Made by a program: the position numbers and the translations under genes. DNA of 64,000 bases from Ichthyophis bannanicus (lineage: Eukaryota; Chordata; Amphibia; Gymnophiona; Ichthyophiidae): assembly GCA_033557465.1 (NCBI GenBank), contig CM066031.1:173693043-173757042 (forward strand). The letters run 5' to 3'. Below, piece after piece: positions 55,699 through 64,000 of the stretch (positions are counted from its first letter, which is position 1; each line of letters begins with the position of its first letter). The notes beneath the pieces are model-generated. The model saw only the letters and a list, made by a program, of their open reading frames with translations, was not told the origin of the DNA and searched no databases.

Positions 55699-58493
55699 CT
55701 AACAGCCTTTATTACATCCTCTGGTAACAAATTCCAGAGTTTGATTATACATTGAGGGAAAATATTTTCTTTTATTAGTCTTAAATAGTTTACCCTGTAG
55801 CTTCATTGCATGTCCCCTAGTCTTTCTATATTCTGATAATGTAAACAATCGATCTACATTTACCCTTTCCATTCCATTCATTAATTTATAGACATCTATC
55901 ATATCTCCCCTCAGCCGTCTCTTTTCCAGGTTAAAGAGCCCTAACCTTTTTAGCCTTTCTTCATAGGAGTGTCCTTCCATCACCTTTACCATTTTGGTGG
56001 CTCTTCTCTGAACCTTTTCTAATAACGCTATATCTTTTTTAAGATACGGCGACCAGAATTGCACACAATATTCAAGGTGCGGTCTCACTATGGACGATAT
56101 AGAGGCATTATAATATAGTTTGTTTTATTTTCCATTCCTTTCCTTATGATACCTAGCATTCTATTTGCTCTCTTGGCTGCCGCTGCACACTGGGCTGATG
56201 TTTTTAACATGATATCCACAATGGCGCCTTAATCTTTTTCTAGGTGGTGTTCGTAATGTGGAACCTTGCATCGTGTAACCATAGTTTGGGTTGTTCTTTC
56301 CTAGGTGCATAACTTTGCACTTGTCCACATTAAATTTCATCTGCCATTTTGATGCCCAGTATTCCAATTTATCAAGATCCTCTTGCAATTTTCCACAATC
56401 CTCTTGGGTTTTAACAACTTTAAATAGTTTTGTGTCATCTGCAAATTTGATAACCTCACTCGTTATTCCACTTTCCAGGTCATTTATGAATATGTCAAAA
56501 AGCAGCGGACCCAGCACAGATCCCTGGGGTACACCACTATTCACCTTTCTCCATTGGGAAAATTGGCCATTTAGCCCTACCCTCTGCTTTCTATCTTTTA
56601 ATCAGTTCCTGATCCACAATAGTACACTGCCTCCTATCCCATGACTTTTTATTTTTGACAAAGGTCTCTCATGAGGGACCTTGTCAAAGGCTTTCTGAAA
56701 GTCCAGATACACTATATCAACCGACTCACCTTTGTCCACCTGTTTATTCACACCTTCAAAAAAACATAGCAGATTAGTAAGACAAGATCTTCCTTGTCTA
56801 AAGCCATGTTGGCTGTCTCCCATTAGGCCATGACTATCTACATGCTGAGTAATTTTTGTTCTTTATGATGGTTTCTACCATTTTTCCCGGTACTGACTTC
56901 AGGCTCACCGGTGGGTAGTTTCCCGGATCACTCTTGGAACCCTTTTTAAAAATTGGCGTTACATTGGCGATCCTCCAATCTTCAGGTATTAGAGATGATT
57001 TTAATGAAATAATAGCAGGTCTTCAATCTCATATTTCAGTTCTTTCAACACCCTTTGATGTATACCATCCGGCCCAGGTGATTTGCTACTCTTCAGTTTA
57101 TCTAATAGTTGTAATACATCTTCCTGATGGATTGATATTTCCTTCAATTCTTTCGCACCTTTAAATACCACTTCAGTCATGGGTGACATCCCTACATCTT
57201 CCTCAGTAAAGACCGAAGCAAAGAATTCATTCAGTCTCTCCGCTATGGCCTTGTTGCCTCTTAGTGCCCCTTTAACCCCTCTATCATCTAATGGACCAAC
57301 TGACTCTCTCATAGCTTTTTTGCTACAAATGTACTTGAAAAAGTCTTTATTTCACATTTTTGCCTCCGCAGCAAGCTTCTTCTCAAATTCTCTCTTTGCC
57401 TGCCTTATCAATGCCTTGCATTTGACTTGCCAGTGCTTGTGCTGTTTCCAGGTTTCATCGTTTGGCTCTTTTTTCCATTTCCTGAAAGATGCTTTTTTGT
57501 CAATAACAGCCTCTCTGACCTCACCTTTAAACCTGCTGGTAGTTTTTTGGACTTCCTTCCACTTTTCTTAAAGCGTGTAATACAGCTGGTCTGGGCTTAC
57601 AAGACAGTATTTTTCAACAACACCCAAGCTTGATGTAAGTCTTTAACCTTTGCAACTGCTCCTTTTAGTTTTTTCTTAACTATTTTCCTCATTTTATCAT
57701 AGTCTCCCTTTCGAAAGTTAAAAGGTAGTACTGTGGATTTCCTTACTATCTCTCCTCCATTAATTAAATCAAACGCGATCATGCTATGATTACTATTGCC
57801 AGGTGTCCCCAACACCCTTATCTCTTGCACTAGATCTTGTGTTCCACTAAAGACTAGGTTTAATATGTCTTCCCCTCTGGTCGGTTCATGAACCAGCTGC
57901 TCCAAGAAGCAGTAATTTATTTCATTTAGGAACTTTATCTCCCTAGCATGTCCTGACGTGACACTGACCCAGTCGATACCGGGGTAATTGAAATCACCCA
58001 TTATTATTACTGCGCTGTAACTTTTGTTAGCTTCCTTGATTTCTTTGAGAATTTCATCATCCATTTGTTCATTCTGGCCAGGGGATTGATAGTACACCCC
58101 CACTGCCATCGCCTTCCCCTTTTTACATGGAATTTCAATCCTTAGAGATTCTACAGCAAATTGTGTTTCCTGCAAAACTTTAATCCTTTCTGACTCAATG
58201 CCCTCTGTAACATAGAGCGTAACCCCTCCACCAATTTGATCAGCTCTATCATTATGATATAGGTTGTACCCAGGTATCACAGTGTCCCACTGGTTGTCCT
58301 CCTTCCACCATGTCTCTGATATTCCAATCATATCTATCCTCTCATTTAGTGCTGTATATTCTAACTCTCCCATCTTATTTTTTAGACATCTAGCAATTGC
58401 ATAGAAGCATTTTAGAGACTGTATTTTATTCATATTAATCTGGCTATTGGTAGACATGGGTAATTTGGGATCTTTAAGGTCTGTCTGCTCCAT
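55699..58493 (-). pseudogene. CR1 ORF2 endonuclease-RT (decayed)
   Basis: The endonuclease, 57597-58493, is one frame: LKNKMGELEYTALNERIDMI, GISETWWKEDNQW, VIIMGDFNYPGIDW (intact GDFN) and GNSNHSMIAFDL, where Asp of the Asp-His box reads Asn. The RT is in pieces at 57001-57312, 56602-56823 (VYLDFQKAFDKVPHE), 56161-56544 (SGVPQGSVLGPLLF, FADDTKLF intact) and 55699-56088. An in-frame stop at 56602 follows LLWIRN. Several frameshifts and the catalytic Asp change make it inactive. Confidence 0.9.
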
Positions 58494-58616
58494 ACTCGAG
58501 GGGATTTGGGCTACTTTACTCTTTTTTTGGAACCTCTCTGCTTTTGGCAGTATCCTTCAAGGATACATTCTTCTGAACCATGCGCTCTTGGGCGACTGTC
58601 GGCTTTCCCCTATTAT

Positions 58617-59460
58617 CTAGTTTAAAAGCTGCTCTATCTGCTTTTTAAAGGTTAATGTCAGCAGCCTGATTCCATCCCAGTTAAGGTGAAGCCCATCTCT
58701 TTGGAAGAGCCCCTCCTTTCCCCAGAATGTTCCCCAGTTCCTAACAAATCTAAAACCCTCATCTCTGCACCATTGTCTCATCCATGCATTGAGACTCCGG
58801 AGCTCTGCCTGCCTTTTGGGTCCTGCGCGTGGAACGGGAAGCATTTCGGAGAACGCTACCCTGGACGTTCTGGATTTCAACTTCCTACTTAAAAGCCTAA
58901 ATTTAGCCTCCAGAACCTCCCTTCCACATTTTCCTATGCCATTGGTACCGACATGTACCAAGAGAGCAGACTCCTCCCCAGCACTATCTAAGACCTTATC
59001 TAGGTGGCGCGTGAGGTCTGCTACCTTTGCACCAGGCAGGCATGTTACTAGGCCATCCTCACATCCACCAGCCACCCAGCTATCTGCATGCCTAATGATC
59101 GAATCACCAACTATAATGGCTGTCCTAACCCTTCCCTCATGAGCACATGGCCCTGGAGAAACTTCCTCGGAGTGAGAGGTTTTTACATCACCTGGAGGAC
59201 AGGTCCTATTTACAGGATCACTTCCTGCCACACCAGGGTGATGCTCTCCTGTCACGTGACCTCTCTCCTCCATTGCAACAGGGATGCTGCCAGGCTGGAG
59301 GTGGGACTTCAGGACTCTATCCCTGTAGGTCTCGTCTATGTACCTCTCTGTCTTTCTTATGTTTTCCAAGTCTGCTACTCTAGCCTCTAGAGAACAGACT
59401 CATTCCCTGAGAGCAAAAAGCTCCTTGCACCTTGTGCACACGTAAGACCTCTCACCAACT
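58617..59460 (-). pseudogene. CR1 ORF1 with SGNH esterase domain
   Basis: The main frame (58617-59369) has AIIVGDSIIRHADSW (block I, Ser), LLVHVGTNGIGKCG (block III, Gly/Asn) and QRDGLHLNWDGIRLL (block V, Asp-x-x-His), so the SGNH catalytic residues are all present. Upstream in the same frame, across a TGA near 59400, lie SYVCTRCKELF (Cys pair, possible zinc binding) and SLEARVADLENIRKTE (a short coiled-coil-like stretch). CR1-like ORF1 proteins are known to carry an esterase domain. Its biochemical role is unsettled. The stop sits where Arg (CGA) would fit. Confidence 0.85.
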
Positions 59461-59620
59461 GGGAGAAAATCATACATGTGACACTCAATTCAAAAGACTG
59501 GAAAGCCCCCATCTCACTGCTGGACTGCTGTCTGCATCTTAGTTTTAAGCTTGTGTTTAGATATTTAAGTTTTTACTTACTAAGGGTTGCTATAGATAGT
59601 TATACTAATAAAACTGTACT

Positions 59621-60160
59621 TAATTAATTAATTAATTTATTTATTTTACCTAATACGTTTAATATACCTTGTTCACCTGAAGCTTAATTAATCTCAGGTC
59701 CTTAGTGTATGACTGACTGATTTGGATAACGAACTTCACCTGAGAGCACCTCCTTTCCTTTAAGATGTGTAAGTACCTATAAAGCTATGATTGTCCCAGT
59801 GGTGGGTGGGTGTTGGGGAGGGAGGGAGGGAAATAACACGTATTAAAAGAGGGTTGTTACACAGTACCCTGTTCTGTGCTTCTGGGGTAAGCTGTGACCA
59901 ACTTCCTGGGTGATTAACAGTCCTTGCTTGGATAGAAGGAGTCTTTAAAAATGGCCTTTTGACCTGCCACCTGGTGTTAACACCTATTGAAAAGGTTTCA
60001 CAGATCTCTTGCTCCCTAGGTAGAAGACCTCTTTGTAAAGGTCTCTAGAAGACTTTATTTGTTGCTCACAGAGTACTGACCCTGTTTTGCCTTTTATGAT
60101 AAGTTATATTCTGATCTGATTTAAATTACAGCTCTTTGCTGCTGCTAGGCTCTGACTTAT
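59621..60160. other. No gene recognised
   Basis: Begins with an (ATTA)n-like microsatellite near 59610-59650. The remainder is non-coding spacer. Confidence 0.45.
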
Positions 60161-62362
60161 GAAATTTAAACTACAAGCTCTCTGCTGGGTATGGAATGTA
60201 ACCAGAAAGTTCTCTTCCAGAGCTTAGAAGTGAAGGCTCTATGCCTAACATATTGGGAGGTTTTACTAGCCAGAGTGGGAATGGCAAGGGTATTTGCCAT
60301 GTTTGTTCTCCTGCTTCTGCTGTCAGGTGCCCACTGTAGGAAGTCTTCTAAGGCAGTTGCAGAGAGCTGGTGGAGGATTTTGAATGCAATAAGGAGGGCT
60401 TTGTACTTGAGGCGCCCGGCTATAGGAAGCCAGTGGAGCTGCATTAGTAAAGGTGTCACATGTTCGTATTTGGAGACCCCGTAGATTGTTTGTGCAGCAG
60501 TATTCATGGACATTTGTAATGGATGGAGTGTGTGGGCAGGATGGCCGTGTAGAATGATGTTAGCGTAGTCAAAACAAGGCATAATGAGCGCTTGGAAGAC
60601 AGATCAGAAGTCAGTAGGTTCAAGTAGTGGTTTAAGCTGACGGAGGGAGTAGATTTTAAGTTAAACAGCCTTGGTGATACTGTTTATGTGAGATTCCAAA
60701 TTCAGGTGCTGGTCCAAAGTAATCCCTAGATAACGAACCTCATGTTTAGTTTTCAGTTCGGCATCTTTAACCTGTATTGAAGCTGGTGGTATGAAGGTTG
60801 ACTCCTTTGAGATGAATAGTACTTCAGTCTTTTTGCAGTTCACTTTAAGGTTATGTGAGTTTAACCAGTCCGTAACTGCATTGAAGCACTCCGTGATTTT
60901 TGTGTAATTAGGAGTGCTTGTAGAGATTGGGGAATAGAGTAGCACATCATCAGCATAGATATGGTAGAGTATGGCAAGGGCTTGGATGATTGTGCAGATT
61001 GGTTGAATATATAAATTGAAGAATAATGTGGATAAGGAGGAACCCTGTGGTACTCCTTGGGTTTGCTGGTATTTTGATGAAGTTTGAGTACCTAAGTGGA
61101 CCTGTTGTTGATGGTCCGTTAGATAGGAGCGACACCACTCAAGTGCTAGGTTCTTGATGCCCTTTAGTTGAAGTTGATAAAGTAAGTGGTTGTGACAGAC
61201 TTGTGTCGAAAGCTGAAGCAAAATCAAGGAAGATCAAAATGAAGTCTTGTTTTTTCTTCATGCCTTTAACCAGGTTGTTCATAAGTGAGGCAAGCAACAT
61301 TTAAACACCATGTTGTTGGCGGAACCCATGCTGTTGTTGATCCAAAGGAGAGAAGGAATCGATGTGGTCTTGGAACTGCTGTTGAACTGATTTCTCCAAC
61401 ATCTTAGCCAATAAGGGTAGACTAGCTATGGGACAATAGGAGTTTGGGTCTTGAGGGTCCAATATCTGATTCTTTAGGAGGGGTATGATGGTGGCAGTCT
61501 TCAGAGGTGATGGAACCAGGCCTTTAGAGAAGGAGAGGTACGCTATTCTTTATATATGAGGACTTAATTCAGAATATTGCTGATTTAATCCAGTGAGAAG
61601 GGCATGGATCAGCAGGTGAGGTTGTTGAGTTGAGTCCTTTGATTATGTTTTCAAACTGTTCAGCTGAGTATGGGTGGAATGAGTCTAATGCAAGGATATT
61701 GGTGCTATTGCTATAGGGACTGATAGTGCACGTATTTCCAATATTGTGGGAGAGAGTGTTGGTTTTATTATAAAAGTGGAAAGCCAGGTCTTGAGGATGT
61801 AGAAAACTCTCAGTTTGTTGACATGATGTATCTTTTGTGAGAGACTGAATTAGTCGAAATAGCTCACGAGGCCTGTTGAGGGAATGCATCAGAATGTTGG
61901 TGTGGTATTTTTTCCTTCTCTGGGTGATATTAATGTGGTGCTCTTGCAGGGTCTTCATGTAAGTATCACGATCATGGGGGAGCCTGGAGTGGTGCCATTT
62001 ACTCTCTAGTTTCCTAAGTCTTCGTAGAGAGTTACGCAGATCTGCTGTGAACCAGATAGCAGTATGTGATATTTTATTGGATTGTATGGGTTGAGTTAGG
62101 AGTGCAGCTTTGCTTAATGTGGAGTTCCAATTGTGTATAATGTCAGTTAATACAGGGGTTGTATGGTTAAGATTAGGTAGAGTTTCATCAAGGGAGGCTT
62201 CTTTATTGAATGGTCTGAAGCGGCGAGCAGGTGGTGCTGTCATGGTGGATGAAGATTTAGGGTTTGGGAGGGTAGATGGTATCTGGAATAATATAGCCAT
62301 GTGGTCTGACCAAGGAATTGGAAGAACTTGTGGAGGGGGAATGTTGTTGGTTTCTAGTGAAT
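60160..62362 (-). mobile_element. L2-clade LINE (family A), minus strand, 3' end missing
   Basis: The same family as 14923-16780: linker HSLNRPRELFRLIQSLTKD and RT GVPQGSSLSTLFFNLYIQPI, with YADDVLLYSP. The upstream end, near HMAILFQIPS, is where the RTE 3' end is inserted. It lacks the (TAAA)n tail, so the 3' end is lost at about 60160-60185. Confidence 0.85.
60166..62300 (-). pseudogene. L2-clade endonuclease end, linker and RT (decayed)
   Basis: Three open pieces: 61569-62300 (endonuclease end and linker), 60661-61227 (RT palm with intact YADD and VRYLGITLDQHLNLESHI) and 60166-60582 (C-terminal LQMSMNTAAQ, HVTPLLMQLHWLPIAGRL). The region between 61228 and 61568 still resembles the RT fingers but is broken by frame changes. 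Inactive. Confidence 0.85.
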
Positions 62363-64000
62363 GTTGTTGTTGTTAAGTGCCGTTGAGTCGGAGTCAACTC
62401 ATGGCGACCCTCTGGATAGCTATCCTAAATTGTGTTCGGTCTTGAGTCAGGCGGCTCATTGTTGAAAGACTGGTACCCGTAGCTGCTGTTATTGTCTCGA
62501 TCCATCTCATTGCTGGCCTTCCTCTTTTGTGTTGACCTTCTATCTTGCCAAGCATGATGTCTTTCTCTAATGATCTCTCTCTTCGCATGATGTGTCCAAA
62601 GTATGAAAGGTGAAGTCTTGTCATCTGAGCTTCTAAAGAAAGCTTAGGTTTGATCTCCTCTAGTACCGACTGGTTTCTTCTTCGGGCAGTCCATGGTATA
62701 CAGAGTATTCGCCGCCAGCACCATAATTCAAAGGCATCAATTTTCTTCCTGTCTATCTTTTTCACTGTCCAGCTTTTACATCCATATGATGTTATTGAAA
62801 ATACCATGGCTTGAACAAGTCAAATCTGTGTAAGGAGAGAGACATCTCTGCTCTTGAGAATCTTATCTAGGTCTTTCATAGCCATTCTGCCAAGAGCAAT
62901 GCATCGTCTGATTTCTTGACTGCTTGTTGCTTCTTTATTGATAGTTGATCCAAGTAGGTTAAAGTTGTCCACTATTTCAATTTCTTCTCCTTCAACAATG
63001 AACCTGTTGATTATTCCAGTTGTCATGATCTTTGTCTTCTTTACATTAAGGTGCAGGCCCATTTTGAGACTATGTTCTTTGATTGTGAGAAGCAAATGTT
63101 TCAGATCATCTTCACTTTCAGCCAGGAATGTGGTATCATCAGCATAGCGAAGGTTGTTGATGAGTCTTCCACCAATCTTCACACCTCTCTTGTCTTCATA
63201 CAATCCTACTTCTCTGATGATTTGTTCTGCATATAAATTAAACAGGTAGGGGGAAAGTATACAGCCTTGTCTTACACCTTTGCTTATTTTAAACCATTCT
63301 GTTTCTCCTTGTTCCGTTCGAACTGTTGCTTCTTGATCAATGTAGATTGTGTAAAAGTACGATCAGGTGTTCTGGTATACCCATGCTTCTTAATGTGGCC
63401 CAGAGTTTCTCATGGTCTACACAGTCAAAAGCCTTGCTATAGTTGATAAAGCACAAATAGATATCCTTTTGGTATTCTTTAGTCTTTTCAAGGATCTATC
63501 TCACATCCGCAATGATGTCTCTCGTTCCTCGCCCTTTCCTGAACCCTGCTTGCACTTCAGGTAGTTCTTGTTCCAGGTATGGTTGTAGTCTCTTTAGAAT
63601 AATCTTCAGTAGAAACTTGCTGGCATGTGGGATCAGAGAAATTGTGCGATAATTTCCACAGTCAGTTGGATCACCTTTCTTTAGTATTGGTATAAACACA
63701 GATCTTTTCCAGTCAGTTGGCCATGATGTTGTCTTCCATATTTCTTGGCGGAGCCTTGTAAGTACGGTAACAGCTGCATCAGATTGCTGTAATACTTCTA
63801 TGGGAATGCTATCAATGCCTAGTGCTTTGTTTTTTGATAAGGCTTTCAATGCTGCTTCAACTTCTTCTTTCATCACCAATGGTTCCTGATCATAAGGTAT
63901 AGGTTGAAACGGTTGTTGGTCCACTTGATCTTTATCATATAAAAACTCTGTATATTCCTTCCACCTTTTCTTGATCTTCTCAACATCATTCAACATAGAA
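62363..64000 (-). mobile_element. RTE-clade LINE, copy 2, minus strand, cut by window edge
   Basis: The 3' end is at 62363 with a (GTT)n stretch on the plus strand, followed by aagtgccgttgagtcggagtcaactcatggcgacc. This resembles the 3' terminus of the RTE family that mobilises AfroSINEs in mammals. RT and C-terminal domain follow. The 5' part lies beyond 64000. Same family as 32275-37960. Confidence 0.88.
62394..63996 (-). pseudogene. RTE reverse transcriptase and C-terminal domain (decayed)
   Basis: 63496-63996 gives LNDVEKIKKRWKEYTEFLYD, KALGIDSIPIEVLQ, DWKRSVFIPILKKGDPTDC, NYRTISLIPHASK and EVQAGFRKGRGTRDII (RT fingers and palm). 62820-63203 gives INNLRYADDTTFLAES (catalytic YADD). 62394-62807 gives SITSYGCKSWTVKK, AFELWCWRRIL and LSYFGHIMRRERSLEKDIM (RTE C-terminal domain). 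Gaps at 63204-63495 and 62808-62819 reflect frameshifts or stops. Otherwise well preserved compared with copy 1. Endonuclease outside the window. Confidence 0.88.

Larger units (their letters stand above)
55462..59620 (-). mobile_element. CR1-clade LINE with ORF1 and ORF2, longest copy
   Basis: The 3' end is at 55462 (aagaacataagaacataag on the plus strand). It includes a decayed ORF2 (endonuclease and RT) and, uniquely here, ORF1 with an SGNH esterase domain and a Cys-pair region. The 5' boundary near 59620 is estimated from the start of an AT-rich microsatellite. Confidence 0.9.

Overview
The window is about 64 kb of vertebrate-type genomic DNA made almost entirely of transposable elements (TEs) and their fossils. 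I see no host gene with a supportable exon structure. The mix is CR1 LINEs with an octameric (ATAAGAAC)n-type 3' end, several L2-clade LINEs, an L1-like LINE, RTE-clade LINEs, DIRS and Ngaro tyrosine-recombinase retrotransposons, a piggyBac element, a Tc1 fragment, MITEs and a MIR/CORE-type SINE. This points to a non-mammalian tetrapod with a large genome. An amphibian, perhaps a caecilian, is my best guess; a reptile is not excluded. The organism call is inference.

Layout. 1-9712: a minus-strand DIRS element whose 5' terminal repeat is interrupted by a nearly intact 5.4 kb L1-like LINE (4207-9627) with a 16 bp target-site duplication (TSD). 9713-14922: mostly unrecognised AT-rich DNA with MITEs, including a hAT-like MITE inside a TTAA-flanked piggyBac-like MITE. 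14923-25331: a three-level nest. An L2-like LINE with its own TSD is split by a CR1, and the CR1 3'UTR is split by a complete-length Ngaro retrotransposon (18555-24969) with the A1...B1-A2-B2 split direct repeats. 27043-30040: a minus-strand CR1 with endonuclease and RT remnants. 31300-31740: a hairpin and a minisatellite. 32270-37960: an RTE LINE broken by an unassigned DNA transposon (33171-35960) and two L2 fragments. 38316-40860: a 72 bp-armed hairpin, then DIRS gag and terminal-repeat remains. 40898-42446: an L2 3' end and a Tc1 remnant. 45130-48797: a piggyBac element split by a SINE and an L2. 49107-59620: CR1, L2, and a long CR1 with ORF1 esterase and ORF2. 60160-64000: an L2 and then an RTE, both on the minus strand.

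The coding content belongs to selfish elements: gag/RT/RNase H/tyrosine recombinase/SGNH (DIRS, Ngaro), endonuclease-RT (LINEs) and DDE-type transposases. Nearly all are broken. Many internal stops are TGA at positions where a CGA arginine codon is expected, fitting CpG decay. The least decayed are the L1-like LINE (one in-frame stop in ORF2) and the transposon at 33171-35960 (one homopolymer frameshift). The latter encodes a roughly 575-residue protein with Cys pairs and DDE-like motifs between 96 bp imperfect inverted repeats. I cannot place it in a named superfamily, and it is the best candidate here for something poorly described.
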